From an uncultured Collinsella sp. (GTDB taxonomy: Bacteria; Actinomycetota; Coriobacteriia; Coriobacteriales; Coriobacteriaceae), in assembly GCA_902496455.1 (NCBI GenBank), contig CABVAY010000003.1, positions 1 to 64,000 of the forward strand: a DNA stretch of 64,000 nt, in the 5' to 3' direction. The position numbers were made by a program, and so were the translations under genes. Positions 36,832-45,500 of this stretch are shown one piece after another. The notes beneath the pieces were generated by a model. The model did no database searches and was not told the DNA's origin. It saw only the letters and a list, made by a program, of their open reading frames with translations. Numbering within the stretch: position 1 is the first letter of the stretch; the number at the start of each line of letters is the position of its first letter.

Positions 36832-37730
36832 GGGGTTTGGCAGGGTTTTCTGTTGCGACGGCGTGCGGGGCGGAACCTCGTGTGCCGCAGGTGCCGACGG
36901 CGGAGCTGGCGCGTCAGGCGCTCGAGACGGTGGCAGAGAAGCTGCCGCGTGAGCTGGTGGAAAACGATCTGCTGAAAAAGATCGCCCGTTCGTGGGCATC
37001 GCTGGCTCCGGCGCATCGCCTTGGCCTCGTGATCGAGGATGCTTCGGGGCGTTTGGCGTTTCTGCTGCTATCGAGCGGTATCTGCTGCGTTTTACTAACG
37101 ATGGTGTCGTTATCGCCCCTCGGATTTGCCTTGGGACTTGTTGCTCCGATTGCCGTTGGCGCCGCTCGGGATGGCTTTGAGAGCCGGCGCGAGCAACACG
37201 ATGCAGAAGAGGCCATGCCCGAGGCGTTTACCGCACTTTCCATGTCGCTTGCCTCGGGACATTCGCTGGCCCAGGGCATGCGCTTTGTGGGCGCTCATGC
37301 GCAAGAGCCGGTACATACCGAGTTTTTGCGGGTGGCGGCGGCGATCGATTGCGGCATCTCGGCGACCGACGCGCTCGATGACTTGCTCGTGCGCATCGAC
37401 GCCCCCGGTCTTTCGCTTGTGACCTTGGCGCTTAAGGTGTCACAGCGCACTGGCGCTCCGCTTGCCGACTTACTGTCCGAGGCGTCGAGCATGGTGGGGG
37501 AGCGCATTGAGCTCAAGCGCCGCCTGGATGTTAAGACGTCGCAGGCTCGCATGTCGGCGCATATGGTCGCGGCGATGCCGGCGGGCATGTGCGCGGTGTT
37601 GGCGCTGCTTTCGGCAGATTTCCGTCGCGGTCTTGCGACGCCTGCCGGTGCGGGCGCTGTGGTGCTGGGTCTAGCCCTCAACGTCGTTGCCCTGGTGGTT
37701 ATCCGGCGCATTATGCGGGTGGAGCTATGA
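36804..37730 (+). CDS. tadB: Tad pilus membrane platform protein TadB
   Basis: The 308-residue protein has a T2SSF domain (about residues 130-255; EAMPEAFTALSMSLASGHSL and GAPLADLLSEASSM) with membrane helices at about 85-125 and 250-305. TadB and TadC form the inner-membrane platform moved by TadA/CpaF. ATG 36804 has GAGGAGG upstream and lies inside the end of cpaF; GTG 36816 is an alternative. Its stop overlaps the tadC start (ATGA). Confidence 0.88.
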   Translation: MEVAVPLVVGGLAGFSVATACGAEPRVPQVPTAELARQALETVAEKLPRELVENDLLKKIARSWASLAPAHRLGLVIEDASGRLAFLLLSSGICCVLLTMVSLSPLGFALGLVAPIAVGAARDGFESRREQHDAEEAMPEAFTALSMSLASGHSLAQGMRFVGAHAQEPVHTEFLRVAAAIDCGISATDALDDLLVRIDAPGLSLVTLALKVSQRTGAPLADLLSEASSMVGERIELKRRLDVKTSQARMSAHMVAAMPAGMCAVLALLSADFRRGLATPAGAGAVVLGLALNVVALVVIRRIMRVEL

Positions 37731-38368
37731 GCGCCCCGGTTGCAGTTGTGGCTTGCCTGTGTGCCCTGAGTGTATTTGTCGCGACGGGTTTGGATCGGGC
37801 GGATGCGCGCGAGATCGCAGGGGCCTGCAAGCGCGAGGCGGTGCGGGTCGCTGCCGCGGGTCGCTCGGTGGTCGATGCTCTGGCCGCGCGAATGAAGGGC
37901 GCGGTTGGAGCGGGCGGCCCGGCGCGAGTGTCGCTCGGCGAAGTGTCCGAGATGATCGATGTTGTGCGCTTGGGTCTTTCGGCCGGTCTTTCGTTTGATG
38001 CAGCGCTTGAGATTTTCTGCGCCAACCGCCGGTCAGTGCTGGCTCTTCGCCTTGAGCGGGCCTGCATGGCGTGGCAGGTGGGCGTGGGCACGCGTGAGGA
38101 CGAGTTGTTGGTCGCCGCGCGCGACCTGGACGTGCGAGCGCTCGAGACCTTTGCCATTACGGTGGGGCAGGCACTCGCCCTGGGTGCCCCACTTGCCGAG
38201 ACGCTGGCCGCTCAAAGTCGCGAGATCCGTGCGGCTCATCGCGCCGCGGTCGAGCGCGAGATTGAGCGTGCGCCCGTCAAGCTGCTGATTCCCACCGGCA
38301 CGCTCATCTTGCCGGCGTTGCTTCTGTCCATATTGGGCCCGCTGCTGGGAGCAGGCGGGATGATGTAG
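37727..38368 (+). CDS. tadC: Tad pilus membrane platform protein TadC-like
   Basis: The 213-residue protein has an N-terminal helix and a T2SSF-type cytoplasmic helical domain (VSEMIDVVRLGLSAGLSFDA; AQSREIRAAHR). A C-terminal hydrophobic helix pair follows (LLIPTGTLILPALLLSILGP). It is shorter than typical TadC (about 290-320 residues) because the N-terminal membrane region is reduced. ATG 37727 overlaps the tadB stop by 4 nt; the longer open frame inside tadB is rejected. Confidence 0.82.
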   Translation: MSAPVAVVACLCALSVFVATGLDRADAREIAGACKREAVRVAAAGRSVVDALAARMKGAVGAGGPARVSLGEVSEMIDVVRLGLSAGLSFDAALEIFCANRRSVLALRLERACMAWQVGVGTREDELLVAARDLDVRALETFAITVGQALALGAPLAETLAAQSREIRAAHRAAVEREIERAPVKLLIPTGTLILPALLLSILGPLLGAGGMM

Positions 38369-38378
38369 GGAGGAATAC

Positions 38379-38612
38379 ATGAACACGATGACTGACGCTG
38401 CTGGCAAGGTCCAGGGCTGGGCGTTTTGCCGGGCGGCATATGTTCGTCAGCGCGCCAAGGAGCTACTGCAGGAGGAGAGTGCACAGGGTACCACCGAGTA
38501 TGCCATCTTGGTCGGCGTGCTCGTGGTGATCGCGATTATCGCCATCGTCGCATTTAAGGGCAAGGTTAAAGAGCTATGGGATGCGATCAGCGAGGGCATC
38601 AACAGCCTGTAG
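38379..38612 (+). CDS. flp: Flp-family type IVb pilin
   Basis: The 77-residue prepilin has a leader of about 35 residues (long for Flp). It ends at the EESAQGTTEYAIL processing motif, followed by the hydrophobic stalk VGVLVVIAIIAIVAF and a short C-terminal tail. After cleavage by a TadV/CpaA-type peptidase (no such gene in this window) it would be the main pilus subunit. GGGAGG precedes ATG 38379. The presence of Tad genes on both sides makes the call firm. Confidence 0.9.
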   Translation: MNTMTDAAGKVQGWAFCRAAYVRQRAKELLQEESAQGTTEYAILVGVLVVIAIIAIVAFKGKVKELWDAISEGINSL

Positions 38613-38632
38613 AGGGCGAGCGCCCCATCGGG

Positions 38633-39139
38633 GTGCTGCTGGTGTTTGCTTGCCTGATCGTGGCGATGGCGGCGGTGCTTTGGGGGCTTAACGCCGCGCG
38701 GCAGCAGCGTCCTGGGGCCGCCTTCGATTCGGGCTCAGATTCGGCGGTGGCGTCTCAAAAAGATGAGATGCGAGATGCGGACGATTCGGATGTCGCTGTC
38801 ACGGCGCAAACCTTTCTGCGGACGCTCGACAAGCGGTCTGGCACTACGACGGATTCGCCTGAGGACAACGCGATTGCGGTCCGGCTTGCATGGTCCGAGG
38901 ACCGACCGATGACCGAGGCAGCGGCGGATATGTTACGCGCCTACCGCGAGGTGCCAACGGCCCAGCTCGCCCTGAGCGGCTATCTCGATATTAAGGGCAA
39001 CGTATGGGGCGCCATCGTGCGCGATGGGCGCGGCTGGGTCGATATGGTGACGGTTGCCGCGGATACCGGCGATGCTTCGTGTCGTCTGCGCGCGGTGCGC
39101 CTGGTCCCGCAAACAATAAGCTCAAAGGAAGGATCGTGA
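38633..39139 (+). CDS. Membrane-anchored Tad-locus protein, unrecognised
   Basis: The product (about 168 residues) has an N-terminal membrane helix (VLLVFACLIVAMAAVLWG). The rest is an acidic extracellular part without a known domain. The frame is open from 38576 inside the pilin gene; GTG 38633 is the best start because it places the membrane helix first, though its ribosome site is weak and translation may be coupled to the pilin gene. Its place between the pilin and TadE-like genes suggests a pilus accessory role. Confidence 0.6.
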   Translation: MLLVFACLIVAMAAVLWGLNAARQQRPGAAFDSGSDSAVASQKDEMRDADDSDVAVTAQTFLRTLDKRSGTTTDSPEDNAIAVRLAWSEDRPMTEAAADMLRAYREVPTAQLALSGYLDIKGNVWGAIVRDGRGWVDMVTVAADTGDASCRLRAVRLVPQTISSKEGS

Positions 39140-39140
39140 A

Positions 39141-39359
39141 ATGCATGGCGTTCTGCGTGAAGAGGTTGCCCAAGCGGCTGTGGAATACGCCATCGTCACG
39201 GTGGCGCTGCTATCGATCGTGCTGGCGATTGCGGGACTTTGGCGTGCTGGCACCGATGGACGCTTGGCGGCGCTGGTTGAGCGGGCGGCATCCCATGGCG
39301 TTGCCTCGATGTCGGTTATCGACGCCGCCGCGGGCGCTAAGGACATCGCGTTGTATTGA
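39141..39359 (+). CDS. Small TadE-like minor pseudopilin
   Basis: This 72-residue protein begins with a short basic and acidic leader, then QAAVEYAIVTVALLSIVLAI, the Glu-containing hydrophobic segment of pilin-like proteins. The Glu at +5 fits prepilin-peptidase substrates, and the small size suggests a minor pilin. AAGGA lies 10 nt before ATG 39141. The stop overlaps the proposed start of the next gene. Confidence 0.7.
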   Translation: MHGVLREEVAQAAVEYAIVTVALLSIVLAIAGLWRAGTDGRLAALVERAASHGVASMSVIDAAAGAKDIALY

Positions 39360-39831
39360 TATCGCGCACGAGGACCGGGCGCAGTCTACGGTCGAGGCTG
39401 CTTTTTTGCTGCCGACGTTTCTGACGCTCATCCTTCTCGCACTGCAACCGGTGTGCCTGCTTTATACGCGCGCGGTCATGGAGTCTGCCGCCGCCGAGAC
39501 CGCGCGGCTCATGACCACGACGACGGCGGAGGACGACGATCTTAAGGAGTTCACCCGCCGCCGGCTTGCCGCAGTGCCCAACGTTTCGATCTTTCATGCC
39601 GGCGGGCCGTTGTCGTGGGATATCGAGCTTGGCCGGGCCGGTGCGGGTGGCGTTTCGTCCGTGTCCGTTTCCGGCGAGGTCAAGCCGTTGCCTGTGATCG
39701 GTGCGTTTGCGCAGGCTATGGGTGGTACCGCCGAGGGCGGCTACGTTGAGCTCAAGGTCGATGTCTCGTATCAATCGCGTCCCGAATGGCTGGAGGGAGA
39801 TTATGATTCGTGGATTGCTGCATGGGATTAA
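39355..39831 (+). CDS. TadE-family pseudopilin, probable ATT start
   Basis: The product (about 158 residues) has the TadE pattern RAQSTVEAAFLLPTFLTLIL followed by an extracellular domain. No ATG, GTG or TTG lies in this frame close to the motif; an in-frame ATG near 39292 would be deep inside the preceding gene. ATT 39355 overlaps the TGA of that gene in the same way that ATGA overlaps link other genes of this operon. AAGGA ends 11 nt upstream. The rare start is inferred, not proven. Confidence 0.65.
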   Translation: MDIAHEDRAQSTVEAAFLLPTFLTLILLALQPVCLLYTRAVMESAAAETARLMTTTTAEDDDLKEFTRRRLAAVPNVSIFHAGGPLSWDIELGRAGAGGVSSVSVSGEVKPLPVIGAFAQAMGGTAEGGYVELKVDVSYQSRPEWLEGDYDSWIAAWD

Positions 39832-41956
39832 GCGTTTCTGGTCTAGATGCGTTTTGACGCGCCGTCCGAGCTGCCATCGCAAACGAGGCGGCTTTATGGG
39901 CCGCGCCGGTGTCGATCTGTTTATCGAAGACGGTGCCTACACCACGCTTTCTTCTGCCGTGGTCATCCTAGTGGTGCTCACGTTGTTGTTTTCGTCGACC
40001 GCGGCGATATGGAGCATGTCGCGTGCCGGGGATACCCAGGTGGCGGCCGATAGCGGCGCGCTGGCGGGTGCCAACGTAGTGTCGTCCTATCACACGGCTG
40101 CCACGGTGGTTGATGCGAGCATCTTGAGTCTGGGGCTGGCGGGGTTTGCCACAATCGGGACGGGCCTGGTCGCCATCCTCATCCCAGGTGCCGAACCAGT
40201 TGCCGGCAATATGGTCGACACCGGGATTGAGATCATTAAAACGCGCAACAAGTTTGCCAAAAGCGCATCGGAAGGCTTACAGAAAATCGAGACGGCTCTG
40301 CCATATCTGATCGCCGCGCGTGCCACGCAGGCGGTGTCGGCGCAGGATACCGATAGTGTGGCCTATACCGGTACGGCGCTTGCCGTGCCCAGGACATCCG
40401 AGTCGGACTTCGCTGCGCTCAAAGGGTCCGAGATCTCGACCGATACCATTAAAGACACATCAGATGATTTAGAGCGTGCGGCCGAGGAGCTGCGGAAGGC
40501 CTCGGAGGAGACGGCGAAGGCTAAAGAGCGCGCTTGGCTGGCGGATTGTGGCGGGTCGGACGAGAGTTCGATTGGCAAGTACTCGTGTATGTGGGAGCGT
40601 GCGAAAAAACTAGCAGAACTATCTGACAGCCAGAACCGTCATGAAAAGTCGAGCATCACATGGGAGCCGCAAATAGCGCTCGATCGCGCGAAAACCTATT
40701 ACCGACAGCGCTTGGCGAATGAAAAACCTCAGGGATCGAGCGTCGAGATGAAAGCGCAGTCAGCCGCTCGAAAAGCGTTCTATGCCTATGCGATTGAAGA
40801 GGTCGATCGAGCATACATAAAAGATGATGGCGAACGGTTTTCTGCCTATATCCCACTATTGCCGCGTGTCCCAAACGAGGTGCGGCCGACCGAACTTTAC
40901 ACCGATGCCGCATGGCCTGTAAGCAACAACGACGGCAGAACATACCTGCATTATGGAGTCGAATGCCCCGTCTATCAGAAAGGGACTCCGAGTGGGCTGG
41001 CATCTGTTGCTGATTATGATGGTCGTGATACATGCGAAGCGTGCGGCTTCGGCGTGGTTACGCTTGGAAGCGCCCTCATGCCGCCATCGTTCATCGAAAA
41101 CGGCTTCGAGTACCACTTTGACAAGTTCAAAGAGGCTCTGGAAGACTACGTCGACTGCCGCAACAAAGAACTCGAACTTGAGCGTCAGACCGAGGATGAG
41201 GCCGACCGTGCGGGCAATGCTTTTGACCAGGCCATTAAAGCGCTTTCCGGCGAGCGCCCGCGTATCGCCCCACCTGGACGCAACGGCGTGGTCGCATTTG
41301 CAGTTTCGGGTGACATTACCAGCCCCGATCAACTTAACTCCTCGTTTAACACGGCAGTCAGGCTTGGCGATCGCGGTGCTATCTCTGCCGCGGTGCTGGC
41401 GCCCGATGAGGCGACGGCGCAAAACAACGTGCTTTCGCGATTTTTCTCGACATTGAAGGAACGCTCGGGCGGCGTTGCCGGCGTGCTCGACGGCGTCATG
41501 GATGTTTGGGGACGGCTGCTCGTGGGATACGGTGATATCCAAGGTTCGGCCGACGAACTTATGGACGAGATGATTAAAGACCTAGGAGGGGGCAGCGGTG
41601 CGTTGGGCTCCATTGCATCGTGGCTCGGCGATACCGTTTCGGCGTCCGTGGCGGCGCTGGGTTTGGAACCGTGCGACTTGCGCCTGCGAAAGCCGGTGCT
41701 GACCGATTCCGCCAACGTCATTAAGAGTCCGGGGTCTGACATTGCTGGTCTCTCTCAAGCGCAAGACAAACTGCGAAGTATTCCGTTGGGCGTGACCGAT
41801 CCCAAGGCGCTTTGCGAGGCGTTGGAATATCAAGTCGAACGCACCATTAGCGGTACGGTGTTCACGCTTGCGGAGATTCCTCTGCCCGGCGGCGGCTCCA
41901 TCCCACTCACCGTCGATGTCGCGACACTGGTTGGCGCTCTGGGCGGTGGGTCGTAA
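39803..41956 (+). CDS. TadG-like pilus-locus protein
   Basis: The 717-residue protein has a basic N-terminus, one membrane helix (about residues 50-70; VVILVVLTLLFSSTAAI) and the TadG/TadE-type AADSGALAGAN motif. A large extracellular part follows, with a coiled-coil stretch (about 200-330) and a CEACG-type Cys cluster near residue 410. The VWA domain of classical TadG is not visible. The gene overlaps the end of the TadE gene, and GGAGGGAG precedes ATG 39803. Such proteins may anchor or cap the pilus in the envelope. Confidence 0.72.
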   Translation: MIRGLLHGIKRFWSRCVLTRRPSCHRKRGGFMGRAGVDLFIEDGAYTTLSSAVVILVVLTLLFSSTAAIWSMSRAGDTQVAADSGALAGANVVSSYHTAATVVDASILSLGLAGFATIGTGLVAILIPGAEPVAGNMVDTGIEIIKTRNKFAKSASEGLQKIETALPYLIAARATQAVSAQDTDSVAYTGTALAVPRTSESDFAALKGSEISTDTIKDTSDDLERAAEELRKASEETAKAKERAWLADCGGSDESSIGKYSCMWERAKKLAELSDSQNRHEKSSITWEPQIALDRAKTYYRQRLANEKPQGSSVEMKAQSAARKAFYAYAIEEVDRAYIKDDGERFSAYIPLLPRVPNEVRPTELYTDAAWPVSNNDGRTYLHYGVECPVYQKGTPSGLASVADYDGRDTCEACGFGVVTLGSALMPPSFIENGFEYHFDKFKEALEDYVDCRNKELELERQTEDEADRAGNAFDQAIKALSGERPRIAPPGRNGVVAFAVSGDITSPDQLNSSFNTAVRLGDRGAISAAVLAPDEATAQNNVLSRFFSTLKERSGGVAGVLDGVMDVWGRLLVGYGDIQGSADELMDEMIKDLGGGSGALGSIASWLGDTVSASVAALGLEPCDLRLRKPVLTDSANVIKSPGSDIAGLSQAQDKLRSIPLGVTDPKALCEALEYQVERTISGTVFTLAEIPLPGGGSIPLTVDVATLVGALGGGS

Positions 41957-42432
41957 TGAGTATTCGCATGCGTCTGCGTGAGGAGCGCGCCCAAGCGACG
42001 GTGGAGATGGCAGTGGTTACGCCCGTTTTGCTGGTGCTGGCACTCATCGTGTACAACGTCATGATCTTTGCCGGCGCTGTCGCGCGCTTCGACCGCGTGG
42101 TGCCCGACATCGTGCTGGCGCACGCTGTGGCGCCGGGCGGGGAGGGTGACGAGAGCTCTGCCGATGCCTCGGCGACGGTTCAGACTCAAATTCTGAATGC
42201 CATGGAAGGCTATGACTTGCAGATCGAAGTGTCGAGCGAGCAAGGCGCGGAGGCATCGGATGGTGGCCTGCTCTCCCTATCCGGTACGTTTAGGACCTAC
42301 ACCTGCACCATGCACTATGAGCCGTGGCCGACTTCTCTCAGCATCGCTGGCGTTCCGCTGGGGGCGCCGACAACGTTGTCGCACGAGCGTGTGGTGACGG
42401 TCGATCCATGGCGTCCGGGGGTGGTCATGTGA
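41956..42432 (+). CDS. TadE/TadF-like pseudopilin
   Basis: The 158-residue protein begins with REERAQATVEMAVVTPVLLV, the processing and hydrophobic segment of TadE-like pseudopilins, followed by an extracellular beta-rich domain with a single Cys. It overlaps the TadG-like gene by 1 nt and the DUF192 gene by 4 nt (GTGA), keeping the operon translationally linked. Confidence 0.78.
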   Translation: MSIRMRLREERAQATVEMAVVTPVLLVLALIVYNVMIFAGAVARFDRVVPDIVLAHAVAPGGEGDESSADASATVQTQILNAMEGYDLQIEVSSEQGAEASDGGLLSLSGTFRTYTCTMHYEPWPTSLSIAGVPLGAPTTLSHERVVTVDPWRPGVVM

Positions 42433-42788
42433 CCGCGGTCTCGTCCTACATCGCCTACGCGCGGGCACTCAATAGGCTGGGTTGGACGCCGGCCGAGTTT
42501 GTGGTGGCGGAGTCGTTTGTCGTGCGCCTGCGCGGCATGCTGGGACGGCGTCCGGTTGCCGCCAACGGCCTGCCGCTCGTCATGGCGTTTCCACGCTGCT
42601 CTTCGGTCCATACGTGTTTTATGGCCTATCCCATCGACATCGCCTTCATCGATGCACGCGGCAATATCCTCGCGCGCTACGAAAACGTATGTCCCTGGTG
42701 TATGTGCTCCTGCCCCGGCGCCTGGGCGGTATTGGAACGCCCTTCAATCATTGTTTCGACCCCTGCTCTCCAACGCGTGCCGGCTTAA
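42429..42788 (+). CDS. DUF192 protein
   Basis: The 119-residue protein matches DUF192 (FVVRLRGMLGRRP, SVHTCFMAYPIDIAFID, VCPWCMCSCPGAWAVLE). This is a small beta-barrel family often found as the last gene of actinobacterial Tad loci; its function is unknown. GTG 42429 overlaps the stop of the TadE-like gene. The CPWCMCSCPG Cys cluster is more Cys-rich than usual and could bind metal. Confidence 0.8.
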   Translation: MTAVSSYIAYARALNRLGWTPAEFVVAESFVVRLRGMLGRRPVAANGLPLVMAFPRCSSVHTCFMAYPIDIAFIDARGNILARYENVCPWCMCSCPGAWAVLERPSIIVSTPALQRVPA

Positions 42789-42885
42789 GGGACTGAGCGA
42801 AAAACTTCTTGCTGCCGGCTGATGCCTCTGACGTGCCGATTTATAGAACCGAGGCTGTGCTCAAAAACTTTTTTAAAATTCTCGG

Positions 42886-42913
42886 TTGACCGGAACGCGT
42901 CCTTGGTTATACT
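42886..42913 (+). promoter_or_regulatory. Promoter of tRNA-Phe
   Basis: TTGACC (42886-42891), 16 bp and TATACT (42908-42913) are preceded by an A/T-rich block (ACTTTTTTAAAATT), a likely UP element. Confidence 0.75.
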
Positions 42914-42945
42914 AATCAAGCCTTGAAACAAGGCACACCTCAAAT

Positions 42946-43018
<73 letters not shown>

Positions 43019-43031
43019 CCTTGAATTGACT

Positions 43032-43062
43032 AGGACCTCTGCAAAGGGGTCCTTTTCTTTTA
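43032..43062 (+). terminator. Terminator of tRNA-Phe
   Basis: AGGACC (43032-43037) pairs with GGTCCT (43048-43053), followed by TTTCTTTT. Confidence 0.7.
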
Positions 43063-43074
43063 TCGAGGGCTCTG

Positions 43075-43322
43075 CGAAACTGCGTCCCGGAATTTGGCTT
43101 CAGAGTGGGATGCGTTTTCCGCTTTGATGTCGCTTGGGAAAGCGCGACCCGGAATCCGGCGTCAGAATGGGACGTGCTTTCCTTTTGCGGCCTTTGGCGG
43201 AAACTGCGTCCCAGATCTCGCGCTCAGAACGGGATGCATTTTCCGATTGAGGCCTCGAGCGGAAAATGCATCCCAGTCTTTTGCGAAAAACGGGACGCGC
43301 TTTCCGGCGCTTACTTCCGACG
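43075..43322. repeat. Four 62-bp tandem hairpin repeats
   Basis: The AAA of the left-arm motif starts at 43077, 43139, 43201 and 43263, an exact 62-bp period. Each unit has a left arm like GGAAACTGCGTCCC and a right arm like GGGATGCGTTTTCC, so each can fold into a stem of about 14 bp. The units differ at many positions but keep the arms paired. 62 is not a multiple of 3, so translated frames across it are unlikely to be genes. The array fills the gap between tRNA-Phe and the GH5-like gene. Confidence 0.8.
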
Positions 43323-43484
43323 TGCGTGCACATCTCGGGCCCGCCCGCCCAGACATTCCTTCCGCTTTTGCGCCACTTTACAGACCGTTCGGTCGTCTGT
43401 CCGCACGCGCGGGTATACTCAAAACGATACTTTTCCTATGCAATACGATGCAGGCTCGGCCTGCACGATCCGAAGGGGGCAGTG

Positions 43485-44546
43485 ATGGAGAGGATACTCG
43501 GCGTTAATCTCTCTGGCTGGTTTATTCCCGAGCCTTGGGTGACCCCGTCGCTGTACGCGGCGACCGGTGCATCCAACGCAGCCGAGCTGCAGGAGGCAAT
43601 GGGCACCGCCGCCTATAACGAGCGCATGCGCCGTCATTACGAGACGTTTGTGAGCGAGGATGATTTCCGTCGCATGGCGCAGATCGGCCTCAACGCCGTG
43701 CGCCTGCCGGTGCCTTGGTATGCCTTTGGCTCACAGGAGTCCGATGCCTCCTACATCTCGGTTGTCGATTACATCGACCGCGCGATTGAGTGGGCTGCCA
43801 AGTACAACACTCGCGTGCTGCTTGACCTGGCGACTGTGCCCGGTGGCCAGGGCGATTCCAACGATTCGCCCACCACGCCGGAGGCTGTCGCCGAGTGGCA
43901 TTCGTCCACCAACGGTCGTCATGTCGCACTCGACGTGCTCGAGCGCTTGGCCGATCGCTACGGCGAGGCCGAGAGCCTGCTGGGTATTGAGCTGCTGGAT
44001 ACGCCGCAGATGAGTGTCCGCAAGAGTCTCTTTGCCATGACGGATGGCATTCCGGCTCACTACTTGCGCAATTTCTATCGCGATGCCTACGAGCTCGTCC
44101 GTTCGTATATGCCCGAGGATAAGATCGTCGTCTTTTCGTCTTCGGGACATCCCAGCGAGTGGAAGCATTTTATGCGCGGCGCCAAGTACAAGAACGTCTA
44201 CATGGACCTTCACCTGTACCATTACCGCGACGAGTATGCGCTCGATATCACGAGCCCCCGCGGGCTGACGACGGCGATTTCGCGTAACAAGCGCGAGCTT
44301 AAAGAAGCGATTTCAACTGGGTTCCCCGTGCTGGTGGGCGAATGGTCGGGCGCGGCGATCTTTGCCAACTCGTCGGTTACGCCCGAGGGCCGCAATGCCT
44401 ACGAGCGCGTGTTTATCGCCAACCAGCTGGCTTCGTTTGCGCCGGCTGCCGGTTGGTTCTTCCAAACGTGGAAGACCGAGAAGCGCATTGCAGCATGGGA
44501 CGCCCGCGCGGCGCTCGGTACGCTCGAGCGCGGCATGATTGAATAG
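43485..44546 (+). CDS. GH5-like protein with altered catalytic acid/base
   Basis: The 353-residue protein follows the GH5 barrel: GVNLSGWFIPEPW at the start, LNAVRLPVPWYAF, VLLDLATVPGGQ and VLVGEWSGA with the nucleophile Glu. At the site where active GH5 enzymes have an N-E-P motif, this protein reads GIELLDTPQ. The acid/base Glu is thus replaced by Thr173, and the preceding Asn by Asp172. It may be inactive or use another residue. No signal peptide is seen, so a cytosolic role is likely. AGGGGG precedes ATG 43485; rsmI starts 7 bp after its stop. Confidence 0.8.
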   Translation: MERILGVNLSGWFIPEPWVTPSLYAATGASNAAELQEAMGTAAYNERMRRHYETFVSEDDFRRMAQIGLNAVRLPVPWYAFGSQESDASYISVVDYIDRAIEWAAKYNTRVLLDLATVPGGQGDSNDSPTTPEAVAEWHSSTNGRHVALDVLERLADRYGEAESLLGIELLDTPQMSVRKSLFAMTDGIPAHYLRNFYRDAYELVRSYMPEDKIVVFSSSGHPSEWKHFMRGAKYKNVYMDLHLYHYRDEYALDITSPRGLTTAISRNKRELKEAISTGFPVLVGEWSGAAIFANSSVTPEGRNAYERVFIANQLASFAPAAGWFFQTWKTEKRIAAWDARAALGTLERGMIE

Positions 44547-44552
44547 GTTGAT

Positions 44553-45431
44553 ATGACGCAAAACAGCGCCCATACGGGCAAACTCTATGTGGTCGGCACG
44601 CCCATCGGCAACCTGGGCGACCTGTCCCCGCGCGTTGGCGAGGCGTTTGCCGCCGCCGATGCCATTTGCTGCGAAGACACGCGTGTGACGTCAAAGCTGC
44701 TGATGCATCTGGGCATTTCCAAGCCGCTTGTCCGTTGCGACGAGAATGTGATCGCCAGCCGCGCCGCCGGCCTGGTCGACCGTCTGCTGGCGGGGGAGAC
44801 CCTCGCCTTTGCCTCGGACGCCGGCATGCCGAGTGTGTCCGATCCCGGCCAGGCGCTGGTCGAGGCAGCGCGTGAGGCCGATGTGCCTGTCGAAGTTATT
44901 CCCGGGCCCTCTGCTTGCGTCACGGCGCTTGTTTCGTCCGGCATTCCCTGCGAGCATTTTTTCTTCGAGGGCTTTTTGGGCCGAAAGCACGGCGACCGCG
45001 TGCGCCGTTTACAGCGCCTTGCCGTGGTGCCCGGCGCACTCATCTTCTACGAGTCTCCACATCGCATCGTGGCGACGCTCGAGGCCGTGGCGGAGGTCTT
45101 TCCCCAGCGTGAGGTTGCCGTCTGCCGCGAACTCACCAAGCTGCACGAGGAGGTCTTGCGCGGGCCCGCTGCCCAGCTTGCCGAGGAGCTGCGTGCTCGC
45201 GGCGAGGTAAAGGGCGAGATTGCGCTGGTCATCGCGCCGCCGAGCGAGGATGAGGAGGCCGGTATCGTGCCGGTTGGCGCCGCGGCAGCGGATCCCGACG
45301 AGGCCCTGCGCGAGGATATCCGCGCCGCGCTCGAGGAGGGGGAGCCCGCCTCTGCGGTGGCCAAGCGCCTGTCTCAGAAGTATTCGCGCCGCAAGCGCGA
45401 TGTCTATGCCATGGTGCTCGATATGCAATAG
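44553..45431 (+). CDS. rsmI: 16S rRNA (cytidine1402-2'-O)-methyltransferase
   Basis: The 292-residue AdoMet enzyme methylates the ribose of C1402 in the decoding centre. It shows the SIROHEME-methylase-like fold with VVGTPIGNLGDLSPR, CEDTRVTSKLL, ASDAGMPSVSDPG, PGPSACVTALVSSG and YESPHRI. The C-terminal RsmI helical tail (KYSRRKRDVYAM) is present. The gene follows the GH5-like gene by 6 bp and is probably in the same operon. Confidence 0.95.
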   Translation: MTQNSAHTGKLYVVGTPIGNLGDLSPRVGEAFAAADAICCEDTRVTSKLLMHLGISKPLVRCDENVIASRAAGLVDRLLAGETLAFASDAGMPSVSDPGQALVEAAREADVPVEVIPGPSACVTALVSSGIPCEHFFFEGFLGRKHGDRVRRLQRLAVVPGALIFYESPHRIVATLEAVAEVFPQREVAVCRELTKLHEEVLRGPAAQLAEELRARGEVKGEIALVIAPPSEDEEAGIVPVGAAAADPDEALREDIRAALEEGEPASAVAKRLSQKYSRRKRDVYAMVLDMQ

Positions 45432-45500
45432 ATGGAGGATATCCAGCCCTTGCGCTAGAATCATCCCCTGTATGCAACGTTTTTCTGGAGGACAAACCCC

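Noticed and set aside
43075..43322. CRISPR array or coding tandem repeat at the 62-bp units
   Set aside because: The whole unit repeats imperfectly with no constant-repeat plus unique-spacer pattern, and 62 bp does not keep a reading frame.
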